Source: Candidatus Kuenenia stuttgartensis
GTDB lineage: Bacteria > Planctomycetota > Planctomycetia > Gemmatales > Gemmataceae
Reading direction: 5' to 3'
NCBI GenBank assembly: GCA_945875585.1
Contig: CAMCLK010000041.1
Span: 1-43,284 of the forward strand
Length of the DNA: 43,284 bases
Position 1 is the stretch's first letter. Each line of letters begins with the position of its first letter. Under the pieces are notes generated by a model. It made no database searches and was not told the origin of the DNA. It saw only the letters and a program-made list of their open reading frames with translations. The position numbers were made by a program, and so were the translations under genes. Positions 25,019-34,254 of the stretch are shown here, one piece after another.

Positions 25019-27199
25019 ATGTCGATTCGCAAGAGTGCACTGCAGGCAATCGCCAACGCGCAACACGATCTGAACAGGATCGATTACAAGAAGATCCGCC
25101 TGAAGGATCTTTTTGGCGATCACGTGTTCAATGAATCGGTCCAGCGCGAGCGGCTTCCCAAGCCCATTTTCAAGGCATTGCAACGAACAATTAAGAATGG
25201 CGAGGCTTTGCATCCAGACATCGCCGACTCAGTGGCCAGCGCCATGCTTGACTGGGCCCTTGAGAAAGGCGCCACCCACTACACTCACCTGTTCCAGCCC
25301 ATGACCGGCCTCACCGCCGAAAAGCATGACAGCTTCATCAACCCCTCCAACGAGGGGAAAGCGATCATGGAATTTTCCGGCAAGGAACTCGTCAAGGGTG
25401 AGCCGGACGCCAGTTCATTCCCATCGGGTGGTATCCGCGCCACTTTCGAAGCTCGTGGTTACACGGCATGGGATCCCACAAGCCCCGCATTCATCATCGA
25501 AAACCCCAATGGCGCCACGCTCGTCATTCCAACGGTTTTCCTCAGTTGGACCGGCGAAGCGCTGGACAAGAAAACCCCATTGCTCAAGTCGATGGAAATT
25601 CTTTCCCACCACGCGTTGCGAATTCTGAAGCTGTTTGGCAACACCGCGGCCCAGAAGGTTTTCACAACCGTTGGGCCAGAGCAGGAATATTTCCTGGTTG
25701 ACCAGAACTTTTATCTTGCCCGGCCGGACTTGCTCAACGCAGGCCGAACGCTTCTTGGCGCCGCTCCGCCCAAGGGGCAGGAAATGGAAGACCAGTACTT
25801 CGGAACCATTCCGGAGCGTGTACTGGCTTATATGGCCGATTGCGAAACCCAACTGTACGTTCTTGGCGTGCCTGTGAAGACCCGCCACAACGAAGTCGCA
25901 CCCGGGCAGTATGAAATTGCCCCGATTTTCGAAAACAGCAACCTGGCGACCGATCACCAGATGCTGACCATGGAAATATTGCGCAAAACGGCTCCAAGAT
26001 ACGGCTTGGCATGTCTTTTCCACGAAAAGCCATTTGCCGGGATCAACGGGTCGGGCAAGCACAACAACTGGTCAATGTCCACGGATCTGGGTGAAAACCT
26101 GCTCAACCCAGGCGACACGCCCCACGAAAACGCTCAGTTCCTCGTGTACTGCGTCGCGGTCATCCGCGCTGTTGCCAAGTACCCAGAATTGCTGCGCGTC
26201 ACCGTGGCCAGTGCGGCCAACGACCATCGTTTGGGAGCTAACGAGGCGCCCCCAGCTATCATCTCGATCTTTTTGGGCACCCAGCTCGAAGACATCATGG
26301 AGCAGCTTGAGAAGGGCGCGCCCACAAGCACCAAACACGGCGGCACCATGGAAATTGGTGTTACAGTGCTGCCTAAGCTTCCAAAAGATGCCGGCGATCG
26401 CAACCGTACCAGCCCGTTTGCCTTTACTGGTAACAAATTCGAGTTCCGCGCCGTTGGCGGTTCCCAGTCCATCGGTGGTCCAAACACCGTGCTCAATACC
26501 ATCGTTGCCGAGTCGCTCGACTACGTGGCTACCGAGCTCGAAAAGCATATCGGCTCTGGCAAGGATCTGAAGGCAGCCATTCAGCACCTTCTTCCTGAGA
26601 TCCTCAAGACGAGCAAAAAGGTCCTGTTTGGTGGCGATGGGTACTCGGAAGAGTGGCACAAGGAAGCCGTCGAAAAACGCGGTCTTCCCAACCTGCGCAC
26701 GACTCCCGAGGCTTTGCCTGTCATTATCCGCAAGGACTCCATCGAGCTTTTCACCAAGTACAAAGTGTACACCGCTCGTGAACTGGAAAGTCGGTTCCAC
26801 ATCCTCTGTGAGAACTATGTCAAGACGGTGTCCATTGAGTCCAAGCTTGTGGTGCTGATGGCTAAAACCATGGTACTTCCAGCGGTGACCAAGTATCTGG
26901 GTGAAGTGGCGTCCACGGTTGTCAGCATGAAAGCCGCGGGCGTTGAACCAGGTGCTATGGGTGATACCCTTAACCACCTGACTACGCTCGCCAACGGCCT
27001 TTACAAGTCGCTGGCTCATTTGGAACATGCCATCGCCCATGTTCCTCATGGCACTCTTCACGATGAAACCGTTTACCTGCGCGACCATGTCCTTACTGCC
27101 ATGAAGGAAGTCCGCAAGAACTCCGATGAACTCGAAGGCGTCGTTGCCGACGACTACTGGCCGTTGCCAACGTACCGCGAAATGCTGTTCATCAGGTGA
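25019..27199 (+). CDS. glnN: Glutamine synthetase type III
   Basis: Large hexamer-of-trimers-type glutamine synthetase (GSIII), unrelated in subunit size to GSI. The 726-residue product shows the GSIII-specific N-terminus ([24 protein letters not shown]), [87 protein letters not shown] and [19 protein letters not shown]. The ATG at 25019 has AGGGG about nine bases upstream; a longer frame reaching TTG 24914 would overlap glnA and crosses the hairpin, so it is rejected. No adenylylation tyrosine loop of GSI type is present, so its control is expected to differ. A strong terminator follows the stop. Confidence 0.95.
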   Translation: MSIRKSALQAIANAQHDLNRIDYKKIRLKDLFGDHVFNESVQRERLPKPIFKALQRTIKNGEALHPDIADSVASAMLDWALEKGATHYTHLFQPMTGLTAEKHDSFINPSNEGKAIMEFSGKELVKGEPDASSFPSGGIRATFEARGYTAWDPTSPAFIIENPNGATLVIPTVFLSWTGEALDKKTPLLKSMEILSHHALRILKLFGNTAAQKVFTTVGPEQEYFLVDQNFYLARPDLLNAGRTLLGAAPPKGQEMEDQYFGTIPERVLAYMADCETQLYVLGVPVKTRHNEVAPGQYEIAPIFENSNLATDHQMLTMEILRKTAPRYGLACLFHEKPFAGINGSGKHNNWSMSTDLGENLLNPGDTPHENAQFLVYCVAVIRAVAKYPELLRVTVASAANDHRLGANEAPPAIISIFLGTQLEDIMEQLEKGAPTSTKHGGTMEIGVTVLPKLPKDAGDRNRTSPFAFTGNKFEFRAVGGSQSIGGPNTVLNTIVAESLDYVATELEKHIGSGKDLKAAIQHLLPEILKTSKKVLFGGDGYSEEWHKEAVEKRGLPNLRTTPEALPVIIRKDSIELFTKYKVYTARELESRFHILCENYVKTVSIESKLVVLMAKTMVLPAVTKYLGEVASTVVSMKAAGVEPGAMGDTLNHLTTLANGLYKSLAHLEHAIAHVPHGTLHDETVYLRDHVLTAMKEVRKNSDELEGVVADDYWPLPTYREMLFIR

Positions 27200-27225
27200 C
27201 ATTGCACACGCAATGAAACCACGTT

Positions 27226-27252
27226 CCGGGCGCGTCTTCATGGCGCGCCCGG
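27226..27252 (+). terminator. Hairpin terminator after glnN
   Basis: Nine-base perfect arms CCGGGCGCG (27226-27234) and CGCGCCCGG (27244-27252), nine-base loop, followed by TTTATT. It begins 27 bases after the glnN stop and 23 bases before the next gene. Confidence 0.75.
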
Positions 27253-27274
27253 TTTATTGAAGTGAGGCGAATCC

Positions 27275-27736
27275 ATGGTCTTCAAGGCAGAAGTACTGGC
27301 AGCGATCATTCAGGCCAGATGGGTTCTGATGCTGATAGGCATGGGACTCATCGCGTTCCATGCCATGATTCTGGTCAATGTGGACCGTATGGCTGATGCT
27401 GCCCCCGTGCCACGGGATTCAGAAACAGGCCAGTTGCCCTCGGACGAAGAGATTGCATTTAACAAAGAGCGTTTTCGTGTCATGGCCGTTCAGTCCAGCC
27501 AATGGAATCTGCTGGCTGGTGTGTGGATTTTGGCTTCGGCTGCGATTTTACCTATGGCTCCACCAGCCATTGTGGTGATTGCGGCTTTGGTGTTTCTGGG
27601 AGTTCAAATTGGCACCGCGGTTCAAGAACCCACGACCATTCTTAACGGCGTTGTGGTCAAACTGGCCATATTGGCTGGCCTCTTCACGGTGACGCGCAAA
27701 GTGCTGGAAGCTGAAACTGGTGAGCGCGCATTTTAG
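27275..27736 (+). CDS. Small multi-pass membrane protein
   Basis: Not recognised. The 153-residue product has four likely membrane segments: about 14-33, 79-94, 96-112 and 124-140. Between the first and second is a polar loop of some 40 residues with an acidic stretch (LPSDEEIAFNKERF). No catalytic motif is visible. The ATG at 27275 follows GTGAGGCG by eight bases. It lies behind the glnN terminator, so it either has its own weak promoter or depends on read-through. A 7-bp inverted repeat lies downstream, before galM. Confidence 0.6.
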   Translation: MVFKAEVLAAIIQARWVLMLIGMGLIAFHAMILVNVDRMADAAPVPRDSETGQLPSDEEIAFNKERFRVMAVQSSQWNLLAGVWILASAAILPMAPPAIVVIAALVFLGVQIGTAVQEPTTILNGVVVKLAILAGLFTVTRKVLEAETGERAF

Positions 27737-27762
27737 CTGTTTGCCGACGGTTTACTTCGGTT

Positions 27763-27788
27763 CGTTTCGCGGATAACGTGTCGAAACG
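27763..27788. repeat. 7-bp inverted repeat between the membrane protein and galM
   Basis: CGTTTCG at 27763-27769 pairs with CGAAACG at 27782-27788 across a 12-base loop. It lies 26 bases after one stop and 36 bases before galM. It could be a weak terminator or an operator; no T-run follows. Confidence 0.35.
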
Positions 27789-27824
27789 CCCATCTGGATT
27801 AACCTTTCCCTTACGGAGTCCGTT

Positions 27825-28919
27825 ATGACGGGAGTCTTGATCGTGATCAGCAGTCTTCTTGTTGCTGGCCAACCCAGGCCTGTTGCGCGCGAAGCTTTCG
27901 GCAAACTGGCAGATGGAACCCCAGTGGAACGGTATATCCTGACCAACAAAAATGGGGTAACCGTGAAGATCACCAACTATGGCGCCATTGTTACCGACTG
28001 GATTGTTCCGGACAAATCAGGCAACAAGGTCGATATCGCCCTGGGATTTGACTCTATTGAAGGTTATCTGGCTGGCCATCCGTACTTTGGGGCTACTGTA
28101 GGCCGTGTGGCTAACCGTGTTGCCAAGGCGCGCTTTTCCCTCGATGGCAAAGATTATGTGCTGGCTGCTAATAACGGTGCCAATGCTTTGCATGGCGGAC
28201 TTAAGGGATTTGACAAGGTTCTCTGGAAAGCGGAACCGCTTATGAACCATCATGGGGTTGTCTTCCGCTACACCAGTCCTGATGGCGAGGAAGGCTATCC
28301 GGGTGCCATGAAGGTCGAAGTTTCTTATTCGCTCAACAATGACAATGAACTTCGCATCGATTTCAAAGCCACCACTGACAAGGCAACACCTGTCAATTTG
28401 ACCCACCACAGCTACTTCAATTTGGCGGGTCACAATTCCGGCGACATTCTGGGGCAAGAGGTAGAACTCATTGCTTCCGGGTACACTCCGGTCGACGATA
28501 CGCTGATACCAACGGGTAAGATTGCGCCGGTGTCTGGTACGCCGCTCGATTTCGTGAAGCCACAAACGGTAGGTGCTCGCATCAAGCAGATCGATGCCAA
28601 ACCTCAGGGATACGACCATAACTATGTTCTCGACCGCAAAGGACCTGGTTTGGAATTAGCTGCACGCGTTCGGGATCCAAAATCGGGCCGATTCCTCGAA
28701 GTGTTGACAACCGAACCTGGCATCCAGTTTTACAGCGGGAACTTCCTAGACGGTACCAACAAAGGCAAGGGCGGAGCGGTTTATCAGCAGCATGGTGGAT
28801 TCTGCCTCGAACCGCAGCACTTCCCAGATTCAATCAACCAGCCGAAATTCCCGCCAGTGGTCCTTCGTCCGGGAGAAACGTACCAGCACACAACGGTTTA
28901 CCGGACTGGCGCTAAATAA
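27825..28919 (+). CDS. galM: Exported aldose 1-epimerase (mutarotase)
   Basis: Interconverts alpha and beta anomers of aldohexoses. The 364-residue product has the family motifs FGATVGRVANRVAKARF, LHGGLKGFDKVLW, NLTHHSYFNLAGH with catalytic-type H195, TTEPGIQFYSGNFLDGT, and FCLEPQHFPDSINQP with catalytic-type E328. The first 19 residues (MTGVLIVISSLLVAGQPRP) look like a short signal peptide, so the enzyme probably acts outside the cytoplasm, unlike E. coli GalM. The ATG at 27825 follows ACGGAG. A terminator follows at 28973. Confidence 0.9.
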   Translation: MTGVLIVISSLLVAGQPRPVAREAFGKLADGTPVERYILTNKNGVTVKITNYGAIVTDWIVPDKSGNKVDIALGFDSIEGYLAGHPYFGATVGRVANRVAKARFSLDGKDYVLAANNGANALHGGLKGFDKVLWKAEPLMNHHGVVFRYTSPDGEEGYPGAMKVEVSYSLNNDNELRIDFKATTDKATPVNLTHHSYFNLAGHNSGDILGQEVELIASGYTPVDDTLIPTGKIAPVSGTPLDFVKPQTVGARIKQIDAKPQGYDHNYVLDRKGPGLELAARVRDPKSGRFLEVLTTEPGIQFYSGNFLDGTNKGKGGAVYQQHGGFCLEPQHFPDSINQPKFPPVVLRPGETYQHTTVYRTGAK

Positions 28920-28972
28920 GATGTTCATCTAAGCCTCGCCGGCGACACAAGATTCCTCTATTAGATTGGATT

Positions 28973-28997
28973 GCCCCGTACGGACAAAGTGCGGGGC
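28973..28997 (+). terminator. Hairpin terminator after galM
   Basis: GCCCCGTAC (28973-28981) pairs with GTGCGGGGC (28989-28997) over nine bases with one wobble and a seven-base loop, followed by TATTTTAT. Confidence 0.75.
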
Positions 28998-29113
28998 TAT
29001 TTTATGGATGTCGAGGGCATTTGGTTCGCCAAGATGACGGTAAAGGGATATCGTCATTGTGCAGACGGCTCTCTGAAATTTGAATATTTGGCTGCCGCGA
29101 GGAGGTTTAATCG

Positions 29114-29884
29114 ATGCTGTTAACTCTAATAATTGCCAGTTTCACATGTGCCCAAACCAAAGATCCCGAACCTAGGCTTTGGGACGTCAATGGAGTAAAG
29201 CGTGAAGCTCTGGTTTTCGCGCCAACGGTGAAAACAGTTGGAAAGTCCCCCCTAGTTTTCGATTTTCACGGTCATGGCGGTACCGCGAAACATGCAGCAC
29301 ACGTTCATCAACTGCACAGGGTTTGGCCCGAAGCAGTAGTGGTATACATGCAGGGCTTAAATACGCCTGGTAAACTGACCGATCCGGAAGGTAAAAAAAC
29401 GGGATGGCAATCCGGTCCCGGTGACCAGAAAGACCGCGACCTGAACTTTTTTGACGTGGTTCTATCTTCCATGAGGAAGGATTTCAATATTGACGAAAAA
29501 CGAATTTATTCAACCGGGCATTCCAATGGCGGCGCATTTACGTACTTACTATGGGCCAAGCGAGGAGATTTATTTGCGGCATTCGCACCGGTTGCCGCCT
29601 TCGCTGGCCCGTATTTTATAGAAGCCAAGCCCAAACCTTTACTACATGCTGCCAGTGAAAAGGACCCACTGGTAACCATTGGCATGCAACAGCGCACTCT
29701 GGACCGAGTCAAACGGCTCAATAGTTGCAATAATATGGCTGAACGATGGGCCGAGAATTGCCAAATCTATCCTTCTAAAGCAGGGACATCTGTTATCGTC
29801 TGCCTGCATGACGAAGGACACAGGTACCCCGAGTGGATTCCCGCTGTAATTATTCGGTTTTTCAAGGAGCACTCCAAGCAATAA
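29114..29884 (+). CDS. Exported esterase of the polyhydroxybutyrate depolymerase/LpqC type
   Basis: Alpha/beta-hydrolase of 256 residues. The N-terminus (MLLTLIIASFTCAQ) is a signal peptide. The oxyanion region FDFHGHGGT (50-57) is followed by the nucleophile elbow GHSNG with S137, D184 in SEKDPLV and H236 in DEGHRYP, a complete triad. Sequence order fits feruloyl-esterase/PHB-depolymerase-like enzymes, but the natural substrate is not determined from sequence. Two Cys (C205, C216) might form a disulfide after export. The ATG at 29114 has GAGGAGG eight bases upstream. It stands alone after the galM terminator and converges on the propeller gene. Confidence 0.8.
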   Translation: MLLTLIIASFTCAQTKDPEPRLWDVNGVKREALVFAPTVKTVGKSPLVFDFHGHGGTAKHAAHVHQLHRVWPEAVVVYMQGLNTPGKLTDPEGKKTGWQSGPGDQKDRDLNFFDVVLSSMRKDFNIDEKRIYSTGHSNGGAFTYLLWAKRGDLFAAFAPVAAFAGPYFIEAKPKPLLHAASEKDPLVTIGMQQRTLDRVKRLNSCNNMAERWAENCQIYPSKAGTSVIVCLHDEGHRYPEWIPAVIIRFFKEHSKQ

Positions 29885-29947
29885 TTCTGATTGCCTCCGA
29901 ACCTAAAGCGATAAAAAACCTGAAATGTTTTCTTGCTGCTTTAGGTA

Positions 29948-31762
29948 TCAATCCAGCGACTTCAAAAACGCGATCAGGTCGGCACGTTCTGCGGCGTCGA
30001 GCGCTTTGCCGCCTAGGTCTTCCGGTTTATGGTACAGCCTGAGCAACGCATCGAGATCGGGCGCCTGTGCCGCGTGCATCAGCGGTGAACGATCTCTTAC
30101 ACCGCGAAGTGATGGCGGATTCCACCGGTCGAACGGGCTGCCGTCGGCTTCGATATCGAGCGTGTATGTTTTGCTGGTGGTGTAGTCCGGGCCGGCATGG
30201 CAACGGATACACCCTGCCTTGGCTTCGAACAGCTTTTTGCCTCGATCGGCGCCGGCTCTCGCTGCTGTACTTGCTTTGGGTGCGGGAGGGTGATCGAGTG
30301 TTTCCATATAGGCTATAACCGATTTCACGTCTTCTGCTGTCGGCTTATTTCCGAACAGGGTCTCGGTGATGGAATCTTCCACGGCAGCCGAGAGTGATTC
30401 TTTCCAGCCATGCCACGTCCAAGGTCCGGTTTTGGTGACATTGCGAAGTGTGGGGGTGATTTTGGGGTTGCCGTAGGAGTCGTCGTTGAGCGTGTCGAAC
30501 AACTGGCCGTTGGTGTGGCCGTCGGTGTGGCACGTATGGCAACTGAACCAGTGGTGGTGGGCGCGTTTGCCATCAAAGAAGATGGCTTCTCCACGGCGAG
30601 CGAGATCCGCTGGCCGACCATCCCCCAACTGCACGGTCTTTTCGATGATTCCTGTGGCTGGGTCAATCACTTGCACGGCGTCGAGCAGTGCATTGGCTAC
30701 CAGAACTTTACCATGGGCAAAGGTTACACCTTGCGGGCGGCCACCAACATCCAGCCGGCGAAGTTGCCTGATTGGAAATTCGAGAGCGCTGTCTACAAAA
30801 TCGCCAGGATCACCATTCGACCAAGGGATCTTGTTCGTGGGAACCAGAAGTAGTTCCTGGGTTCCGGCTGCCGTAATGGCCATCCATTGACCATCTCCGC
30901 TGTAGGCAATTCCAGTGGGATCGGCTACTGCTTGGCCACGGCTGTCGAGGGCGATCTGGTCGTAGGTGAGATCGTCTCCGGGTTCGGGGCGAATGCGCGC
31001 CACGCGGTTATCGAGGGCCCAACCCTGTTCGATATTGTTTTTGGCGATGGCATGGTGCCGGTGAAACACAAATGTGGATACCACTTGGGCGCCATCAGGA
31101 TGAATGGCCAGTCCCAGCAGGTTGAAACTGTCGTGCAATGTGCGTTGCCAAAGCTGTTTTCCGGTAACTGGTTCATAACCGCGAACCCGAGCCGATCGGG
31201 TGCTACCCACGATAACCTGGCCAGTTTTTGGATTAACCGTCAAGGTGCGTGGTTCACCTTCACACGGCCAGGTTTTGCTAACTATTTGTTTTTCAACGTC
31301 AACCACGGCTACAGCGTTGTCGCCACCCAATGCGACGAAAACATTATGGCTATCGGACGAAAATGCCAGACCGCGCGGTTGGCTGCCCACATTCACTGTT
31401 GCTACCAGCCGGGGCTGGGCGCCTGTCAGGTCGATCAGGCCGATGGTGCCATCCCATAAGTTGCTGACTGCGGCCCGTGATCCATTGGAATTGCATGCAA
31501 CAGCGAACGGTTTATTTCCAGTGGCAATTTCGCCAATGAGGGAGCCAGATTTGATGTCAATAACGGAAACAGTACCGGAGTCGCGATTAGCTACAATGGC
31601 ACGCGTCGAGCCGGGAATGGCTGCTAAATCCAAGGGGCTCTTGTAACCACGTTCAGTTGGTCGTGTTCCAGGTACTGCGGCCAATGCGCAACTGAACGCG
31701 ATCCCTATTCCAGCTGTGAGGGCAATAAGCCCGTTTTGCGAAATAATGGCTAAGAGGTTCAT
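29948..31762 (-). CDS. Exported beta-propeller di-haem cytochrome c protein
   Basis: A 604-residue protein with a signal sequence (MNLLAIISQNGLIALTAGIG...), a YncE-like propeller over about residues 40-390 (repeats such as AIVANRDSGTVSVIDIKSG, VFVALGGDNAVAVVDVEK, VLVANALLDAVQVIDPATG), then a C-terminal cytochrome c part. Two haem sites CxxCH are present: CHTCH and CIRCH, with a later LMHAAQAPDLDALL segment. It resembles MauG/peroxidase-linked and planctomycete propeller-cytochrome proteins; the electron donor or substrate is unknown. The ATG at 31762 has AGGAG eight bases upstream and overlaps the TGA of the methyltransferase gene by four bases; a longer frame to 31951 is a read-in of that gene's other frame. 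Confidence 0.8.
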   Translation of the reverse strand: MNLLAIISQNGLIALTAGIGIAFSCALAAVPGTRPTERGYKSPLDLAAIPGSTRAIVANRDSGTVSVIDIKSGSLIGEIATGNKPFAVACNSNGSRAAVSNLWDGTIGLIDLTGAQPRLVATVNVGSQPRGLAFSSDSHNVFVALGGDNAVAVVDVEKQIVSKTWPCEGEPRTLTVNPKTGQVIVGSTRSARVRGYEPVTGKQLWQRTLHDSFNLLGLAIHPDGAQVVSTFVFHRHHAIAKNNIEQGWALDNRVARIRPEPGDDLTYDQIALDSRGQAVADPTGIAYSGDGQWMAITAAGTQELLLVPTNKIPWSNGDPGDFVDSALEFPIRQLRRLDVGGRPQGVTFAHGKVLVANALLDAVQVIDPATGIIEKTVQLGDGRPADLARRGEAIFFDGKRAHHHWFSCHTCHTDGHTNGQLFDTLNDDSYGNPKITPTLRNVTKTGPWTWHGWKESLSAAVEDSITETLFGNKPTAEDVKSVIAYMETLDHPPAPKASTAARAGADRGKKLFEAKAGCIRCHAGPDYTTSKTYTLDIEADGSPFDRWNPPSLRGVRDRSPLMHAAQAPDLDALLRLYHKPEDLGGKALDAAERADLIAFLKSLD

Positions 31763-32997
31763 TCTTCCGGCTCCTGATGGCGTTGTTCGGGTGCTGCCAT
31801 TGGTTCTCCCGCCTCCATGACGCGCAGGAAAACGACTTTCAGATACCGTCCTTCCGGAACTTGCAGCTGATACGGATGATCCGATGCAGCCCCATGAATG
31901 GCAAGGACTTGCGTTGCCCGACCGGCGGCACGGGACGCGCGTCTGATGCATTCAAGGAAGTCAGCCTCACTGATCAAGCCCGTGCACGAGCACGATACTA
32001 GAATGCCCCCTTCTTGGACCACCTGCAAGGCGAGGCGGTTCATGTCGAAATAGCGGCGGAGTGCCAGATCAATTTCATCCCTATCGCGCGTTTGCTTGGA
32101 TGGGTCCAGAATAACCACATCGAACAGGTTCTTTTGCGCAATTGCATCGCGTAACCATGGGAACAGGTCAGCCTGAACCCAACGCGGACGCGATTGGTTC
32201 AGCCCGGCATTTTGTCTGGCCAATTCGAGAGCAACTTCGTCGAGGTCCAAACCAATGACTTCTTTGGCTTTACCAAGTGCCGAGGCTGCATAAACCGCAA
32301 ATCCGCCACTGTTGCAGCAGATGTCCAGAACTCGTTTGCCTTCGCAGAAACCCGCCACGCGCCGACGGTTATCGCGTTGGTCGGCAAAAAAGCCTGTTTT
32401 GTGTTTGAAGCCCGGCTGCACACGGAATTTCAGGCCATTTTCGGTGACAACACACGGTCCGGTAACAGCAGGCGGACGGCAGTCGAAAGACTCTTGCTTT
32501 TGCACATGTTCTTCCGCGAACCAGTAAATACGGCTTTCGGGGAAATGCTTAAGCAGCAAAGGGATGAGACGGTCTTTGAGCCGGTACATGCCTACTGAAA
32601 AAAATTCGAGCACCAGCAAGTCGTTGAAACGATCCACAATCAGGCCGCTCATGCCATCGGCTTCCGAGTTAATGACCCTATAAGCATCTGTGCAGGCATC
32701 GAGCTTCAATAATTCGCGGCGGAGCGAAACGGCGGTATTGATCCGTTTTTCAAAGAAAGCGTCGTTGAGTGGTTCCGCTTCATTGTTGCTGAGAATGCGC
32801 ACAGCGATGCGTGAATGCCCGTTGTAAATGCCACTACCCATGAAGCGGCCTTCGGGATCAACCACGCGTACCAGCGCCCCGTTGGGGATTCGCTGGTTGG
32901 GCCGTTCCACAAGCCGCTGAAAAATCCACGGATGCAGGAATCGGCGCGGAGACTTGAGCCAAACGGTTGGGAGTTCGGGTTCTACTGGAGTGTTCAT
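31759..32997 (-). CDS. rlmI: Class I rRNA methyltransferase of the RlmI type
   Basis: Predicted 23S rRNA m5C methyltransferase. The 412-residue product has an N-terminal PUA-like part (LKSPRRFLHPWIFQRLVER, VRVVDPEGRFMGSGIYN), then RINSEADGMSGLIVDRF-type sequence, TGFFADQRDNRRRVAGF, the SAM-binding VLDICCNSGGFAVYAA, and VILDPSKQTRDRDE followed by SCSCTG with a catalytic-type Cys. Length agrees with RlmI (about 396). The ATG at 32997 follows GAGG at short spacing; frames starting at 33009 or 33021 lack a ribosome site. It overlaps the downstream propeller gene (ATGA), an odd pairing of rRNA modification with an exported cytochrome. The gene symbol is by family resemblance only. Confidence 0.85.
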   Translation of the reverse strand: MNTPVEPELPTVWLKSPRRFLHPWIFQRLVERPNQRIPNGALVRVVDPEGRFMGSGIYNGHSRIAVRILSNNEAEPLNDAFFEKRINTAVSLRRELLKLDACTDAYRVINSEADGMSGLIVDRFNDLLVLEFFSVGMYRLKDRLIPLLLKHFPESRIYWFAEEHVQKQESFDCRPPAVTGPCVVTENGLKFRVQPGFKHKTGFFADQRDNRRRVAGFCEGKRVLDICCNSGGFAVYAASALGKAKEVIGLDLDEVALELARQNAGLNQSRPRWVQADLFPWLRDAIAQKNLFDVVILDPSKQTRDRDEIDLALRRYFDMNRLALQVVQEGGILVSCSCTGLISEADFLECIRRASRAAGRATQVLAIHGAASDHPYQLQVPEGRYLKVVFLRVMEAGEPMAAPEQRHQEPEE

Positions 32998-33065
32998 GGA
33001 GCCTCGCATTGACGGGGGCAACGATCGCCCTTTCGGTACTGTACACCATGAAAGGACTTATCCGC

Positions 33066-33093
33066 TTGATCCCGGCGTTCAGATTGCTAGACT
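33066..33093 (+). promoter_or_regulatory. Possible promoter of the STAS gene
   Basis: TTGATC at 33066-33071 and TAGACT at 33088-33093 with a 16-base spacer; the bases before the -10 are TGC, an extended -10 feature. The predicted transcript would start about 33 bases before the ATG at 33133. Confidence 0.35.
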
Positions 33094-33132
33094 AAAGAAG
33101 TTCCACTCGCTCGCACTAGGGACTCAGGTCAC

Positions 33133-33495
33133 ATGCCCACGTCCAATCCAATTGTTATTGAGCGCCGCGGTGAAGTTGCTGTGGTATCCATGTCTCAAGA
33201 CGTGATCCGCCTTCTCGATTACGAGATGGACACCGCCATCAAGATGGTTTTGGAACCGCTTCAGGCAGATATGCCTACGGCTGTGGTGGTGAATCTGGCC
33301 GACATCACATACATGAATTCACTTGGCATTGCCATGCTGTTGCGACTTCACGGTCGCTTGAGGCCGAAGGCTTGCTCGCTTGTGATCGCGCAGCCTGCGC
33401 CATTTATTCGGGATCTACTCCACAATTGTGCACTTGATACCATCTGGCCGGTCTACGATACAGTTGATGCCGCCATTCGCTCGCTCACGCACTAA
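33133..33495 (+). CDS. STAS-domain protein (anti-sigma factor antagonist type)
   Basis: A 120-residue single STAS domain. Strand-helix pattern VVVNLADITYMNSLGIAMLLRLHGRL contains S63 at the position where SpoIIAA/RsbV antagonists are phosphorylated (DSSG in those proteins, NSLG here). The Asp and second Ser of the usual motif are replaced, so phosphorylation is plausible but not proven. Such proteins release sigma factors by binding anti-sigma kinases, and are reset by PP2C phosphatases. A receiver-PP2C protein is encoded at 21447-22613, but no linkage is shown. The ATG at 33133 follows a weak AGGG and a possible extended -10 promoter. It precedes the cytidylate-kinase-like gene by 65 bp. Confidence 0.85.
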   Translation: MPTSNPIVIERRGEVAVVSMSQDVIRLLDYEMDTAIKMVLEPLQADMPTAVVVNLADITYMNSLGIAMLLRLHGRLRPKACSLVIAQPAPFIRDLLHNCALDTIWPVYDTVDAAIRSLTH

Positions 33496-33560
33496 TTTGC
33501 CCCCGGTTGTGTGACGAGTTGATGGTGTGACTGGCTCTCTGGAAATTGGGAGATGTCGCC

Positions 33561-34235
33561 ATGCGTGAGCTTATCAGCGAATCCCCCCGCCACGGCGACC
33601 GCGGACTGAACAACGTCAGCGTTCGGGGTTTGGGAGGTCCAGTCCTTGCCATCAGCCGTGAACCGGGATCCCGTAGCCCTTCGATAGCCCGCGCCCTCGC
33701 CCGTCAATTGGATTGGCCGCTTTACGATACGGAAGCCTTGGGTTACCTCTTGGCCAAATCGGATCAGTCTGACGACATTATGGATCGCCTTGATCTTGAT
33801 CAGCGCACTTGGGTCGAGGAACATTTGGAGCAGTGGCGGCATCATCATGGTGGTGCCGATACCACCATGCTTTCTCTGGCCCGGTTGGTTCTTGGTTTGG
33901 CATGCCCCGGCCGCGTGGTATTTCTGGGAAGTGGCGCTGGTTTTCTGGTTCCGCGTCTTTCAGTCCTGCACGTGGGAATTGTCGGTCGCCGCGACGAAAG
34001 ACTCGCGGAAATTCAGCAAACGCGCCGGCTTACACCTGTCGTTGCCGCTTCCCAACTCGCTGCCGAGGAAGAACGCCGCCACGAATTTCTGCACCGTTTA
34101 ACGGGCGCTGAATTTGCCCAGCCAGATGCCTACGATCTGATGATCAATTCATCTTCTTTAGGCGAGGAAGCGTGCGTGTTGTTGACAATGGCCGCCCTGC
34201 GGACCCGTTTTGCTGACATTCCTTTCGCTGTCTGA
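33561..34235 (+). CDS. Cytidylate-kinase-like protein
   Basis: A 224-residue protein related to the cytidylate-kinase-like family (PF13189 type). The opening LAISREPGSRSPSIARALARQLDWPLYDTEAL follows the family layout, but the canonical P-loop GSGGxxIA has become GSRSPSIA, so nucleotide binding may be altered. VVFLGSGAGFLVPR and the later VGIVGRRDERLAEIQ and DAYDLMINSSSL segments keep the family order. The ATG at 33561 has GGGAG eight bases upstream; a TTG start at 33546 would add five residues with no better site. It lies between a STAS protein and a thiolase, neither of which suggests a pathway. Confidence 0.78.
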   Translation: MRELISESPRHGDRGLNNVSVRGLGGPVLAISREPGSRSPSIARALARQLDWPLYDTEALGYLLAKSDQSDDIMDRLDLDQRTWVEEHLEQWRHHHGGADTTMLSLARLVLGLACPGRVVFLGSGAGFLVPRLSVLHVGIVGRRDERLAEIQQTRRLTPVVAASQLAAEEERRHEFLHRLTGAEFAQPDAYDLMINSSSLGEEACVLLTMAALRTRFADIPFAV

Positions 34236-34254
34236 CCTTAGTGCGGGATATTGC

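Noticed and set aside
26072..27241. 389-codon open frame on the minus strand opposite glnN
   Set aside because: It mirrors a strongly conserved GSIII gene, shows no ribosome site and no recognisable motif; typical antisense shadow of high-GC third positions.
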